From positions 829,818-893,817 of the forward strand of contig NZ_LT717700.1 of assembly GCF_900157385.1 (NCBI RefSeq): DNA of 64,000 nucleotides. The letters run 5' to 3'. Of the stretch, positions 18,851 to 28,270 are shown piece after piece. The position numbers and the translations under genes were made by a program. This DNA comes from Mycobacterium terramassiliense (GTDB taxonomy: Bacteria; Actinomycetota; Actinomycetes; Mycobacteriales; Mycobacteriaceae). The notes under the pieces were generated by a model that did no database searches, was not told the DNA's origin, and saw nothing but the letters and a program-made list of their open reading frames with translations. Position 1 is the stretch's first letter. Every line of letters begins with the position of its first letter.

Positions 18851-19005
18851 AGCTGTCTCTTACTGCATCACCGCCTCGTTGCGGTGCGTTTCGCGCGTGC
18901 CGGTAGGTCTCAATTTTGGCTAGCAACTTTTGGGCCCCGACTTCGGCTAGTCTCATTCAGCGTGGCTGGCGCTGGTGTCGGCCCAAAATTCGGGAGATTT
19001 GATCG

Positions 19006-19674
19006 ATGAAACAGTTGACCGCAGCAACCATTACCGTCGCGCTGAGTGTCGCGCTCGTGGCATGCGGCTCCAGCAACAAGTCATCGCCGTCGACATCGAC
19101 ATCGACATCCACGTCGACCTCGACCACAACTTCGAAAACCTCCGCGACGCCGAGCGCGCAGGGCGGCCCGACGATCGCCGACTACGTCCGCGACAACCAC
19201 ATCACGGAGACTCCCATCCACCACGGCGATCCCGGCCCCAACGTCGATCTGCCGGTGCCCGCGGGTTGGCAGATCAACCAGAACTCGGGCACGTCCTACG
19301 GCGGCATAGTGCTGTCGCAGCCGGCGAACCCGTCCGATCCACCCACCGTCTCGGCGCTCTACTCGAAACTCACCGGTGACGTCGACCCGGCGAAGATCAT
19401 CCAGTACGCCCCCAACGAGCTGATCGGCCTCCCCGGCTACCAGGGCAGCGGTAACGGCAAGGCCTCCACGCTCGCCGGATTCCAGGCCTGGCAGCTGGGC
19501 GGCACCTACCAACGGGACGGCAAGACGCGCGCCGTCGCCCAGAAGACGGTGGTGATTCCCAGCCAGGGTGCGGTGTACGTGCTGCAGCTCAACGCCGACT
19601 CGCTGGAAAGCGACCAGGGTCCGTTGATGGACGCCACCAACATCATCGACGACCAGACGACCATCACCCCCTGA
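19006..19674 (+). CDS. lpqN: LpqN-family lipoprotein
   Basis: This 222-residue lipoprotein has a signal sequence ending in the lipobox LVAC, with Cys20 as the lipidated residue. It is followed by a Ser/Thr tether (about 26-50) made from a hexanucleotide repeat. The globular part (TIADYVRDNHITETPIHHGD onward) is the LpqN/LpqT fold found only in mycobacteria and relatives. In M. tuberculosis LpqN associates with the MmpL3/MmpL11 lipid transport machinery and Ag85. Neighbour order with the GH92 protein matches M. tuberculosis. The gene is divergent from the mannosidase across about 155 bases that must hold both promoters. Confidence 0.92.
   Translation: MKQLTAATITVALSVALVACGSSNKSSPSTSTSTSTSTSTTTSKTSATPSAQGGPTIADYVRDNHITETPIHHGDPGPNVDLPVPAGWQINQNSGTSYGGIVLSQPANPSDPPTVSALYSKLTGDVDPAKIIQYAPNELIGLPGYQGSGNGKASTLAGFQAWQLGGTYQRDGKTRAVAQKTVVIPSQGAVYVLQLNADSLESDQGPLMDATNIIDDQTTITP
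19090..19125 (+). repeat. Six imperfect TCGACA-type hexamers in lpqN
   Basis: Six consecutive hexamers of the form TCGACA/TCCACG/TCGACC encode the alternating Ser-Thr tether just after the lipidated cysteine of LpqN. Such tracts can vary in length between strains through slipped-strand mispairing, always in frame because the unit is six bases. Confidence 0.8.
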
Positions 19675-19749
19675 CCACTGACCGCCTTTCGGGGCGTCGC
19701 GGCCGCGAATCGTTGCGCCGCGGCGCCCCGTTGGCCTTACGGTGTTGAC

Positions 19750-20235
19750 ATGGCAGAACAGTCGCATGCGATAGACGCCGGGCACCCCCCGTCGGCACTA
19801 CTGCGTCTCGTCAACCCCGTCCTGGGTTTCCTGCTGCGCACCCCGCTTGCCGGGCCCGCGCGCAAGCAGCTGATGGTGTTGAGCTTCACCGGCCGAAAGA
19901 CGGGGCGGCCGTACACGATTCCCTTGAGCGCTCACCTGATCGACGGCGAGCTTTATGCGCTGACGGGCGCCTCGTGGAAGCAGAACTTCCGCAACGGCGC
20001 GCCGGCGCAGGTGGTCTACGACGGCAAGACGACGGCCATGCGCGGTGAGCTCATCCGCGACCGCGAAATCGTCTCCGGCCTGTACCACCGCTGCGCCGAG
20101 TCCTATGGACTGCAGCGCGCACAGCGGATGATCGGATTGAAATTTCGCGACCCGCGCATACCGTCCCGCGAGGAGTTCGCGGAGGCCGTCGACCGGATGC
20201 ACCTTGCGGCGGTCCGGTTGACTCCGGGTGGCTAG
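19750..20235 (+). CDS. DDN-like F420H2-dependent (nitro)reductase family protein
   Basis: This 161-residue protein belongs to the deazaflavin-dependent nitroreductase/F420H2-dependent quinone reductase family (split beta-barrel), abundant in mycobacteria. The core block is KQLMVLSFTGRKTGRPYTIPL, followed by LYALTGASWKQNFRNGAPAQVVYDG, which lines the F420 and substrate pocket. It has a short N-terminal segment (SALLRLVNPVLGFLLRTP) that is hydrophobic and may touch the membrane, as in Ddn. The native substrate could be menaquinone or another quinone; the family also activates nitroimidazoles. The C-terminal 40 residues extend beyond the minimal family domain. Confidence 0.82.
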   Translation: MAEQSHAIDAGHPPSALLRLVNPVLGFLLRTPLAGPARKQLMVLSFTGRKTGRPYTIPLSAHLIDGELYALTGASWKQNFRNGAPAQVVYDGKTTAMRGELIRDREIVSGLYHRCAESYGLQRAQRMIGLKFRDPRIPSREEFAEAVDRMHLAAVRLTPGG

Positions 20236-20296
20236 CGCCCCGGCGCGCGCACGCGTGCGCTGAGCAACGCGCCGGCGGCCTGGGGAAATTGCCGAC

Positions 20297-21385
20297 TCAT
20301 CCGGGGCCGGCGCCGGCGGCGGCACGGGTTCGGGTGACGACCGGCCGCGGATGTCCCGCGCTCAGCAGCGTCCGTCGCAGCGTCTGCGCGACGGCGTCCG
20401 CCCGGGTGTCGGGCACGAGCGCGATGACACAGCCGCCGAATCCGCCGCCGGTCATCCGGGCGCCGAAAGCCCCCGCCCGCACCGCGGTGTCGGCGATCAG
20501 GTCGATATGTTCGGTGGTGATATCGAAGTCGTCGCGCATGGAGACATGCGAGGCGGTCAAGATGCGGCCGGCTTCAACGAAGTCCGAATCACCGATTGCC
20601 GCAACGAAATCCAAAACCCTGCCGTTCTCGTTGAGCACGTGGCGGGCACGGCGGGCATCGATCGGGTTGTGGATCGCGTCCAACTCCGCGCGCCCGCGAT
20701 CCCAGACGTCACGCAACGATGACGCCCCCAGGGCGGCGGCGGCTCGCTCGCACGACGCGCGCCGGGCCGCATACTCGCCGCCGACGTGGCGGTGGGGCGC
20801 CCGGGAGTCGATCAACAGCAGCACCACACCGTGCCCGTCGGGATCGAAGGTCACCGGGGCGACGGTGAGGTCGCGAAAGTCGATCAGCAGCGCGTTCGAC
20901 GGCTGCCCGAAAAGCGAGGCCAGCTGGTCAAGCAAACCCGTTGGGGCGCCGACATACTCGTTCTCGGCGCGCTGGGCCAGCCGCGCCTGCTCGATGCGGT
21001 CCATCTCGACGCCCGCGGCCGAGGCGATCGCACCCAGCACCGCGCACTGAAGCGCCGCCGAGGACGACAGCCCGGACCCCATTTCCACGTCGCTGGTGAT
21101 CGACATCGCGCCGCCCGGCACCGGGTGACCCGCCTGGCGCAGCGCCCACACCACCCCGGCCACGTAGGCGGCCCAGTCGGTCACCTGCCCGGGAGCGGTG
21201 GCCAGTGGAAACCGCACCGCGCCGTCCGCGCGCAGGCTGCCCACCGTGATGGTGTCGCCCCCGTCGGGGGTGAAGGTCACCACGGTGCGCTGCGGCAGCG
21301 CGATCGGCAACGCGAACCCGAGGTTGTAGTCGGTGTGCTCACCGATCAGGTTGACCCGCCCGGGAGCGGCGTAGCGGACCGTCAT
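20297..21385 (-). CDS. galK: Galactokinase
   Basis: Galactokinase phosphorylates galactose at C1 in the Leloir pathway. The 362-residue protein shows the three GHMP kinase motifs. Motif 1 is [17 protein letters not shown] near the N-terminus (the galactokinase signature). Motif 2 is the nucleotide-binding [18 protein letters not shown]. Motif 3 is [17 protein letters not shown] near the C-terminus. The start codon shares one base with the stop of galT (TGATG), so the two are translationally coupled, in the order galT-galK as in M. tuberculosis. The last residues ([11 protein letters not shown]) are a short tail. Confidence 0.95.
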   Translation of the reverse strand: MTVRYAAPGRVNLIGEHTDYNLGFALPIALPQRTVVTFTPDGGDTITVGSLRADGAVRFPLATAPGQVTDWAAYVAGVVWALRQAGHPVPGGAMSITSDVEMGSGLSSSAALQCAVLGAIASAAGVEMDRIEQARLAQRAENEYVGAPTGLLDQLASLFGQPSNALLIDFRDLTVAPVTFDPDGHGVVLLLIDSRAPHRHVGGEYAARRASCERAAAALGASSLRDVWDRGRAELDAIHNPIDARRARHVLNENGRVLDFVAAIGDSDFVEAGRILTASHVSMRDDFDITTEHIDLIADTAVRAGAFGARMTGGGFGGCVIALVPDTRADAVAQTLRRTLLSAGHPRPVVTRTRAAAGAGPG

Positions 21386-22476
21386 CAAAGCTCCCGCAAC
21401 CGCTGCGCCACGGCTTCGGGGGTGACGTCGCTGATGAACGCGTCCATCGCCGATTCGGAGGCCGCCAGGTACTTGAGCTTGGTCGCGCTGCGCCGGATCG
21501 ACATCAACTCGATGTGGAAGTAGCCGTCGTCCTGGGCTGGCGTGTCGGCGAACTGGTGCAGCGCCGAAATATACGGCAGCGGGCAAGGATACATCCGGTC
21601 GAACCGCCCCAGCACGTCGAGGTAGACCCGCACCAACCCGTCGCGCTCGTCGTCGTCGAGTTCGACAAGGTTGTGCACGAACCTGTTCGGGTAGATGTGC
21701 ACCTCGACCGGCCAGCGCGCCGCGAACGGCACGAACGCCGTGAACAGCTCGGTGCGCGCGACGATGCGAGCGCCGTCGGCGGCCTCGCGCGCCAGCAGGT
21801 CGGCAAAGAGGTTGGCGCCGTGGCACCTGCGGTGTTCGCGGGCCTGCGCCAGCATGGTCGCCGTGCGCGGCGTCAGGAACGGATAGCCGTAGATCTGACC
21901 GTGCGGATGGGTCAGCGTCACCCCGATCTCCTCGCCGCGGTTTTCGAAGCAGAACACCTGCTCGACGCCCGGGGTGGCCATCAGCTCGGCGGTGCGGTGC
22001 CGCCACGCCTCGACGACCAGCCGGGCATGCGCCTGTTGCAACGCCGCGAACGACCCGGTGTGGTCGCTGGAAAAACAGATCACCTCGCAGCGGCCACGCG
22101 CGGGAGCGGACACGAACCCGGCATCGGGGGGCAGCGACACCGGCTGTCCGGCGCCCGAGAGGCTGGGGAACCGGTTTTCGAACACGACGACGTCGTAGTC
22201 CGGGGCCGGCACCTCACTGGTCAGTCCGGTCGGGCCGGGACACAGCGGGCACTGGTCGGCGGGGGGCTTGTAGGTGCGGTCCTGGCGCAGCGCAGCGACG
22301 ATCACCCACTGCCCCGTCGACCGGTCGAAACGCAACTGCGACCGGTCCGGGTCACGCGGCGGCAGCGGCCTGCGGTCTTCGACCGGCGCCGGGCGGTGGC
22401 CCGGCAGCGCGAAAAACAGGAGGTCACGGCCGTCGGCCAGCTTTGCCCGCGTCGGCGCTGTCACGACGTCGAACAC
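21385..22476 (-). CDS. galT: Galactose-1-phosphate uridylyltransferase
   Basis: GalT exchanges UMP between UDP-glucose and galactose-1-phosphate in the Leloir pathway. This single 363-residue reading frame contains both halves of the HIT-like fold. The N-terminal half has CPLCPG (zinc-type cysteines) and [11 protein letters not shown]. The active site is [12 protein letters not shown], whose second His is the nucleotide acceptor, and YPNRFVHNL and FHIELMSI lie in the C-terminal half. The GTG start is the first in frame after the upstream stop and sits near the divergent FUSC gene. In the M. tuberculosis reference the equivalent is split into galTa and galTb; here it is intact. Confidence 0.94.
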   Translation of the reverse strand: MFDVVTAPTRAKLADGRDLLFFALPGHRPAPVEDRRPLPPRDPDRSQLRFDRSTGQWVIVAALRQDRTYKPPADQCPLCPGPTGLTSEVPAPDYDVVVFENRFPSLSGAGQPVSLPPDAGFVSAPARGRCEVICFSSDHTGSFAALQQAHARLVVEAWRHRTAELMATPGVEQVFCFENRGEEIGVTLTHPHGQIYGYPFLTPRTATMLAQAREHRRCHGANLFADLLAREAADGARIVARTELFTAFVPFAARWPVEVHIYPNRFVHNLVELDDDERDGLVRVYLDVLGRFDRMYPCPLPYISALHQFADTPAQDDGYFHIELMSIRRSATKLKYLAASESAMDAFISDVTPEAVAQRLREL

Positions 22477-22609
22477 TAGCTTGGCCGGTGCGGCGCCGTT
22501 CGGGTAACCATGGGGTGTCCCGCAGACGAGAGGTCAGGAGATCACCGTTCTCTACGAAAGAGCCCGAAACTGGTGGATCGGGTCGGATCCCGGCCTGCTG
22601 CGGCTCCGG

Positions 22610-24757
22610 ATGGCGACGCGGACGACGGCCGCGCTGGGCTGTTCGCTGCTGATCATGTACCTGGTGACCAGGGCGGCGGGGCAGCCCCTGACGGTCGCCC
22701 TGCTCGGCGTCGTCATCACCATGGTCGCGTCGCGATCCGTCAACGAGCCCGACCTCCGCCAACAACGCATCACTATGGCGCTGCTGCCGCTGCCCGCCGC
22801 GCTGTCCATCACCGCCGCCGCGCTGCTCGCCCCGTACGCTATCCCCAGCGACGTCGTCTTCGTCGCCATCGTCTTCACCGCGGTGTACATCCGCCGCTTC
22901 GGCGCCCGCGGCAGGGCGCTGGGCATGGTCGCGTTCATGTCGTATTTCTTCACTTTGTATCTGCGAGCGCGGATTTCGGAGTTGCCCTGGTTGATCGGGG
23001 CCGTGGTGGTCGGAACGCTGTGCACGTACGTGATGAGTACCTACGTTTTGCCCGACCGGCCCGAACGCGTGCTGCGGGCCACCGTTCGGGCGCTGCGGGC
23101 CCGGATGGCCATCGTCGTCGACACCACCGCCGAGGCGGTGGGTACCGGCCGCCTCGACGAACGGCGTCGCCGCCGCATGCGCGCCCGCACCATCCGGCTC
23201 AACGAGACCGCCCTGATGGTGCAGGGTCAGATCGAGGACAAGGCCGACCCCGCCATGCTGTGGCCCGGGGTCAGCAGCGAACAGCTGGCCCCCTGGCTGT
23301 TCGACGCCGAGCTGGCCATCGAATGGGTCGCCACCGCGGGCCGGCGGGCGGCCGCGCTGTCCGCCGACTTGCCGCCGGCCACCCGCGCCGAACTGGTCGC
23401 GGCGCTCACCCAGCTCGCGCGGGCGATGCGCACGGCGGAGGCCGGCGGCCTGCGTCGGGCGGCGGACCGGGCGCAACGGATCCTCGACCGGCAGAGCCCC
23501 ACGGCCGCGCGGGACGACGACCCGGGCGAGGCCGCCGTACGCCGCCTCGCCCTGGCGATCGTCAACGCCGCGTCGGCGACCGCGGAGGTCCGGGCGATCG
23601 TCGAAGGCGCCGCCGCCGGGAAAGCCGGCGCCCTGCGGGACGACGAGAGCGTGCCGCCGCCCGCGCCGGAAGCCCCGGCCCCGGACGCCGCCGAGGAGGG
23701 GCTACGGCCGACTACCCGCCAAGCCATCCAGGTGAGCGTCGCCGCATCGCTGGCCATCGTCGCCGGTGAGCTGGTGTCGCCGGCGCGCTGGTATTGGGCC
23801 GTGATTGCGGCGTTCGTGATCTTCGCGGGCACGAACTCCTGGGGCGAAACCCTGACCAAGGGTTGGCAGCGGCTGCTGGGCACCATCCTGGGCGTGCCCT
23901 GCGGCGTGCTGGTGGCCACGCTGTTCGCCGGGGACACGAGGGCCGCGCTGGTCGCGATCTTCGTGTGCCTGTTCTGCGCCTTCTACTTCATGACCGTCAC
24001 CTACAGCCTGATGACGTTCTGGATCACCACGATGCTGGCGCTGCTGTACGGGCTGCTGGGCCAATTCTCGTTCGGCGTGCTGATGCTGCGCATCGAAGAA
24101 ACCGCGATCGGTGCCGTCATCGGTGTGACCGTGGCAATCCTGGTGCTGCCCACCAACACTCGGACCACCATCCGGAACGACACCCGCACCTTCCTGACGG
24201 CATTGTCGGCGCTGATCGAGATCTCCACGGCCACCATGTTCGGCGAGGAGCAGACCGCGAGCCCGACCGAGCAGGCACGCCAGCTCGACCGGGCGCTGCA
24301 GCAGTTCCGGATCAGCGCCAAGCCGCTGTTGGCCGGGGTCGCCGGGTTCGCCGGGCGGCGAAGCATCCGGCGCGGCCTGCGGATATTCGCCGCGTGCGAT
24401 CGTTACGGGCGAAGCTTGGCGCGCAGCGCCGAGCAGTACCAGGACGCGGCCGGCTCCTCGCCGGAGCTGGCCGACGCGTTCATGGCGGCCGCCGCGCAGA
24501 CGCAGCGGAACATCGAGGCGCTGGTTGCGGCCATCGGCGGTGCACACGCGCCGACGATCGTGTCGGTGACCGACGACCTCGACACCGCCGAGACCCTGGC
24601 CCGGCAGCAGGACGGCGAGGGCGCACCGCGCCCCGACACCCGGCGGTTCCTCACCGCGGTGCACGCGCTTCGCCAGATCGAGCGGGCCATCACCACTGCG
24701 GCCACCGACCTTGGCGCCCGCGACAACCCGAACGTGCCCAGCCCGGTCGCGAGTTGA
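22610..24757 (+). CDS. FUSC-family (aromatic acid exporter/YccS-like) membrane protein
   Basis: This 715-residue inner-membrane protein has the duplicated fusaric-acid-resistance-type architecture. There is an N-terminal membrane block (about 8-145), a long soluble helical region (about 150-365), a second membrane block (about 368-520) including VIAAFVIFAGTNSWGETLTKGWQRLLGTILG, and a C-terminal helical domain. Family members export aromatic or lipophilic compounds; the substrate here is unknown. The annotated ATG is the first standard start in the frame but has no good ribosome binding site. An AGGAG sits further upstream, and the 23 codons before the ATG read like native sequence (RARNWWIGSDPGLLRLR). 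The real start may therefore be a non-standard codon around 22541-22547. Confidence 0.82.
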   Translation: MATRTTAALGCSLLIMYLVTRAAGQPLTVALLGVVITMVASRSVNEPDLRQQRITMALLPLPAALSITAAALLAPYAIPSDVVFVAIVFTAVYIRRFGARGRALGMVAFMSYFFTLYLRARISELPWLIGAVVVGTLCTYVMSTYVLPDRPERVLRATVRALRARMAIVVDTTAEAVGTGRLDERRRRRMRARTIRLNETALMVQGQIEDKADPAMLWPGVSSEQLAPWLFDAELAIEWVATAGRRAAALSADLPPATRAELVAALTQLARAMRTAEAGGLRRAADRAQRILDRQSPTAARDDDPGEAAVRRLALAIVNAASATAEVRAIVEGAAAGKAGALRDDESVPPPAPEAPAPDAAEEGLRPTTRQAIQVSVAASLAIVAGELVSPARWYWAVIAAFVIFAGTNSWGETLTKGWQRLLGTILGVPCGVLVATLFAGDTRAALVAIFVCLFCAFYFMTVTYSLMTFWITTMLALLYGLLGQFSFGVLMLRIEETAIGAVIGVTVAILVLPTNTRTTIRNDTRTFLTALSALIEISTATMFGEEQTASPTEQARQLDRALQQFRISAKPLLAGVAGFAGRRSIRRGLRIFAACDRYGRSLARSAEQYQDAAGSSPELADAFMAAAAQTQRNIEALVAAIGGAHAPTIVSVTDDLDTAETLARQQDGEGAPRPDTRRFLTAVHALRQIERAITTAATDLGARDNPNVPSPVAS

Positions 24758-24760
24758 ACC

Positions 24761-25153
24761 TCACGACGCCGCCCGCATTTTCCCGAGGATGTCGGCCAGC
24801 CTGATGACCGCCAGCGTCAGCATCCCTTGCACCTCGGGCTTTTGCTCGGGAGGAAGGTCGTTGACCTCACCTTGCACCCTGGTGGCCTGCTGCTGCAGTG
24901 CCGCTAGCCGCTCGTTTCGCTGCGCCGGGTTGAGACCGTTCCACTGGTCGTCCAGCTCGGAGGTCTGCCGTAGCAGCTCCTGCACGTCCGACTTGGCGTC
25001 GGAGGGCGGGGCGGCCGGTGGCTGCAGCGGGTGGAAGTGGCCCGGCGCGGGCTGCGCGGTCACCTCGGCGTGGGCGGGGGTCCCCGCCAGGATCGCGACG
25101 CCCAACAGGCCTGCCCCAATGATCGCCGCGATTCTCCTCGGAACGCATCGCAT
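24761..25153 (-). CDS. Small secreted helical protein, unknown function
   Basis: This 130-residue protein starts RCVPRRIAAIIGAGLLGVAILAG and has a predicted signal peptide cleaved around THAHA-type TPAHAEV (near residue 29). The mature part begins with a Pro/Gln/Ala stretch (PAPGHFHPLQPPAAPP). About 75 residues of amphipathic helix follow, containing QELLRQTSELDDQWNGLNPAQRNERLAALQQQ, which looks like a short coiled coil. No cysteines or catalytic motifs are seen. It is next to another small secreted protein on the same strand and may share its transcript. I do not recognise the family beyond a mycobacterial exported protein. Confidence 0.72.
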   Translation of the reverse strand: MRCVPRRIAAIIGAGLLGVAILAGTPAHAEVTAQPAPGHFHPLQPPAAPPSDAKSDVQELLRQTSELDDQWNGLNPAQRNERLAALQQQATRVQGEVNDLPPEQKPEVQGMLTLAVIRLADILGKMRAAS

Positions 25154-25168
25154 TTGGTGTTCTCCGTG

Positions 25169-25540
25169 CTAGGGCGCGAACGCGCAGATGAACCCGAGCA
25201 CCCGCTCGCACTCCTCCCGGGTGCGGAAGACGGGCGGTGGCGGCGGCGGCGGGGGTCCCTCGACGATGTTGTCGGGGCAACCGCCGTAATACCCGGGCGG
25301 GCACTGCTCGTGGTAGACGTGGCACACGTTCAAGTCCCACCCCGTAGCCCTCAACCCTGGCCACACGTAATCGCCCGGGCACCAGCGCATCCCGGGGCCG
25401 TGGTAGCACCCCGTCCGTGACGAACAGTGGTCATCGTCTGCGTGGGCGGTCGCGGTGACCGGCCCCGCACCGGCCGCCGCAACCCCGCCCGCGAGCACGG
25501 CACCCGCGACAACCCACCTGAGGGCGTCGGTGGTGTACAT
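25169..25540 (-). CDS. Small secreted cysteine-containing protein, unknown function
   Basis: This 123-residue exported protein has a signal peptide (WVVAGAVLAGGVAAAGAGPV) ending near TATAHA. The mature region has eight cysteines (in CSSRTGC, RWCPGD, NVCHVYHEQC, GGC, ECERVLGFIC), probably disulfide-bonded, and a run of eight prolines (about 103-110) before a short helical tail. The aromatic, glycine-rich centre (GPGMRWCPGDYVWPGL) resembles other mycobacterial small exported proteins of unknown role. The chosen start is the second Met of the open frame, directly before the hydrophobic signal. It lies about 110 bases divergent from the CYP125 gene. Confidence 0.72.
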   Translation of the reverse strand: MYTTDALRWVVAGAVLAGGVAAAGAGPVTATAHADDDHCSSRTGCYHGPGMRWCPGDYVWPGLRATGWDLNVCHVYHEQCPPGYYGGCPDNIVEGPPPPPPPPVFRTREECERVLGFICAFAP

Positions 25541-25649
25541 GCACTCACGTTGCCGCACAACGCTTGGCGGATTTTCGCCGATTTCTTGCGAAATTCTTGC
25601 GTTCGCCGGATAACCGTGACGTCGGTGCGCGCGCGGCTACCATCTCCGC

Positions 25650-26900
25650 ATGGGCACTCCGAACCTCCCGCCGGGGTTCGACTTCACCGACCCCGACATC
25701 TACGCCGACCGGCTTCCGGTGCAGGAGTTGGCCGAGCTGCGCGCGAGGGCCCCGATCTGGTGGAACGAGCAGCCGCCCGGTCAGGGCGGGTTCGGCGACG
25801 GCGGCTATTGGGTGGTGACCAAGCACCGCGACATCCGCGAGGTTTCGCTGCGCAGCGACGTCTTCTCGTCGGCCGCGAAGTCGGTCGTGCCGCGCTACCG
25901 GGAAGACGTGGCGGCCGGGCAGATCGAGGCGGGCCGCGCGTCGATGATCATGATGGACGATCCCGAACACAGCCGGCTGCGCAAGATCGTCTCGCGCGCC
26001 TTCACGCCGCGCGCGATCGAGCGGCTGCGCGCCGACCTCAGCGAGCGCGCGGGGCGCATCGCCGCCGAGGCCGCGGCGGCCGGATCGGGCGACTTCGTCC
26101 GCCAGGTGGCCTGCGAGCTGCCCCTGCAGGCCATCGCACGCCTGCTCGGGGTGCCGGAGGAGGACCACGAGAAGCTGTTCGACTGGTCCAACAAGATGAT
26201 CGGCGGCGACGACCCGGAGTTCGCCGAATACGATTCCCTGACGGCCGCGGGCGAGTTGATGTGGTACGCAATGCAATTGGCGGCCCGCAAGGCCGAAGCT
26301 CCGGGGGACGACATCGTCACCACGCTCGTCCAGGCCGACGCCGACGGCCAGCGCCTGTCCGACGCCGAGTTCGGCATGTTCGTGGTCACGCTGGGCATCG
26401 CGGGCAACGAGACGACGCGCAACTCCATCACGCAGGGGATGATCGCCTTCGCCGATCACCCGGAGCAATGGGAGCTGTTCAAGGCGCGCCGACCCAAGAC
26501 CGCGGCCGACGAGATCATCCGCTGGGCCACCCCGATCACCGCGTTTCAGCGCACCGCGCTGGAGGACACCGAGCTCGGCGGTGTGCGAATTCGGGAGGGC
26601 CAGCGGTTGGTGCTGTTCTACCGCTTGGCCAATTTCGACGAAGAGGTCTTCGACCTGCCGTACACGTTCGACATCTTGCGCTGCCCCAACCCGCACCTCG
26701 GTTTTGGCGGCACGGGCGCGCATTACTGCATCGGCGCCAACCTGGCGCGCATGACGATCGACCTGATGTTCAACGCGATCGCCGACCACCTGCCCGATTT
26801 GGCCGCGACCGGTGAGCCGGAGCGGCTGCGATCGTCGTTCATCAACGGCATCAAGCACTGGCAGGTCGACTACCAAGGCGGCTGCCAGGTACCGCATTAG
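25650..26900 (+). CDS. CYP125-family cytochrome P450 (steroid C26/C27 monooxygenase)
   Basis: This 416-residue P450 closely follows the CYP125A1 sequence: it begins PNLPPGFDFTDPDIYADRLPV and ends near NGIKHWQVDY, both diagnostic. The I-helix oxygen-activation segment is AGNETTRN, the K-helix ExxR is in ADEIIRWATPITAFQR, and the haem-ligand Cys lies in FGGTGAHYCIGANLARM. CYP125 enzymes oxidise the terminal carbon of the cholesterol/cholestenone side chain to start its degradation. This copy lacks the N-terminal extension of CYP125A1. It is not in the kstR cholesterol regulon neighbourhood as far as this window shows, so it is probably a second CYP125 paralogue. The flavin monooxygenase gene downstream may work with it. 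Confidence 0.88.
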   Translation: MGTPNLPPGFDFTDPDIYADRLPVQELAELRARAPIWWNEQPPGQGGFGDGGYWVVTKHRDIREVSLRSDVFSSAAKSVVPRYREDVAAGQIEAGRASMIMMDDPEHSRLRKIVSRAFTPRAIERLRADLSERAGRIAAEAAAAGSGDFVRQVACELPLQAIARLLGVPEEDHEKLFDWSNKMIGGDDPEFAEYDSLTAAGELMWYAMQLAARKAEAPGDDIVTTLVQADADGQRLSDAEFGMFVVTLGIAGNETTRNSITQGMIAFADHPEQWELFKARRPKTAADEIIRWATPITAFQRTALEDTELGGVRIREGQRLVLFYRLANFDEEVFDLPYTFDILRCPNPHLGFGGTGAHYCIGANLARMTIDLMFNAIADHLPDLAATGEPERLRSSFINGIKHWQVDYQGGCQVPH

Positions 26901-27045
26901 CCCGCGCCGGCCGCGCAGGCACGCGCCCGGCCAACCCATGCCGGCCGGAGAGCCGCACATATGCATCGTGCATCTACCCAAGTGCCGAAAAGGACCGCGA
27001 AGGGCTGGACGCCGCATGGCAGTGGGTGCCAACGTAGAAGCCGCC

Positions 27046-28224
27046 ATGAGGATTGCCATCAGCGGTGCCGGCGTGGCGGGGGCCGCGCTTGCCCACTGGC
27101 TGCATCGCACGGGCCACACTCCGACGGTGATCGAGCAGGCGCCCAGATTCCGCACCGGCGGCTACATGATCGACTTCTGGGGCGTCGGCTACCAGGTGGC
27201 CAAACGCATGGGCATCGAAGACCGGGTCCGCGCCGCCGGATACGAGATCCAGCGGCTGCACTCCGTCGGCTCCCGGGGCGAGGTCAAGGCGGAGGTGGAC
27301 ACCGAGGTCTTTCGCCGCATGGCCGGTGACGAGTTCACCAGCCTGCCGCGCGGCGACCTGGCCGCCGCGATCTACGCCACGATCGAGGACAAGGTCGAAA
27401 CGATCTTCGGTGACAGCATCGCCGCCCTCGACGAGCACGACGACGGTGTCCGGCTCGCCTTCGACAAGGGCGCGCCGCGCGATTTCGACTTGGTCATCGG
27501 CGCCGACGGGCTGCACTCCAACGTGCGCCGGCTCGCCTTCGGGCCGGAGCGGGATTACGAGCACTACCTCGGCTGCAAGGTCGCGGCCTGCGTGGTCGAC
27601 GGCTACCGGCCCCGCGACGAGTTGGTCTACGTCATGTACGCCACCCCGGGGCGCCAACTGGCACGTTGCGCCCTGCGCGACGACCGCACCATGTTCCTGT
27701 TCATCTTTCGCGCGCCGAACGACCGCACCGCCGAGTCGCCAAAGGACCAGCTGCGCAACGAGTTCCGTGACGTCGGATGGGAAGCCCGGGAGATCCTGGC
27801 CACGCTCGACGACGGCCCGTCCGGTGTCCAAGACCTGTACTTCGACGTCGTCAGCCAGATCCGCATGGAGCGCTGGTCACGTGGCCGGACGCTGCTGATC
27901 GGCGATGCGGCCGCGTGCATTTCGCTGCTGGGCGGCGAGGGCACCGGTCTGGCGATGACCGAGGCCTACGTGCTGGCCGGCGAACTGGCGCGGGCCGGCG
28001 GCGACCACCGCCGGGCCTTCGATGCCTACGAGGCGCGCCTGCGTCCCTTCATCAAGGCCAAGCAATCCGGTGCGGAGAAAAACATTCCGTTCTTCGCGAC
28101 GAGGACCCGCTTGGGCCTGTGGTTCCGGATCGTGGCGCTGCGCACCATGAACTTCGGTCCCCTGGCAAGGCTTTTCGCCCGCACCGTAATCGACGACTTC
28201 GAGCTCCCCGACTACGGCATATAG
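27046..28224 (+). CDS. FAD-dependent aromatic/group A-type monooxygenase
   Basis: This 392-residue class A flavoprotein monooxygenase has the dinucleotide fold RIAISGAGVAGAALAHWL at the N-terminus. The DG motif is in LVIGADGLHSNVRRLAFG, and the GD motif is RTLLIGDAAACISLLGGEGTGLAM. The order and spacing match the PF01494 family (PHBH-like, including TetX-type members). The start selected is the ATG immediately before the Rossmann strand; another ATG ten codons earlier is possible. The substrate is not deducible. The C-terminal 50 residues contain an amphipathic helix that could associate with membrane. It lies about 145 bases after the CYP125 gene on the same strand. Confidence 0.85.
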   Translation: MRIAISGAGVAGAALAHWLHRTGHTPTVIEQAPRFRTGGYMIDFWGVGYQVAKRMGIEDRVRAAGYEIQRLHSVGSRGEVKAEVDTEVFRRMAGDEFTSLPRGDLAAAIYATIEDKVETIFGDSIAALDEHDDGVRLAFDKGAPRDFDLVIGADGLHSNVRRLAFGPERDYEHYLGCKVAACVVDGYRPRDELVYVMYATPGRQLARCALRDDRTMFLFIFRAPNDRTAESPKDQLRNEFRDVGWEAREILATLDDGPSGVQDLYFDVVSQIRMERWSRGRTLLIGDAAACISLLGGEGTGLAMTEAYVLAGELARAGGDHRRAFDAYEARLRPFIKAKQSGAEKNIPFFATRTRLGLWFRIVALRTMNFGPLARLFARTVIDDFELPDYGI

Positions 28225-28270
28225 CCGGGGCGCTGTTCTTTGCATCCCGGCGTCGGACAAGATTGAGGGC

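Noticed and set aside
19090..19125. CRISPR-like repeat in lpqN
   Set aside because: The units are six bases, contiguous and coding for the Ser/Thr tether; there are no spacers.
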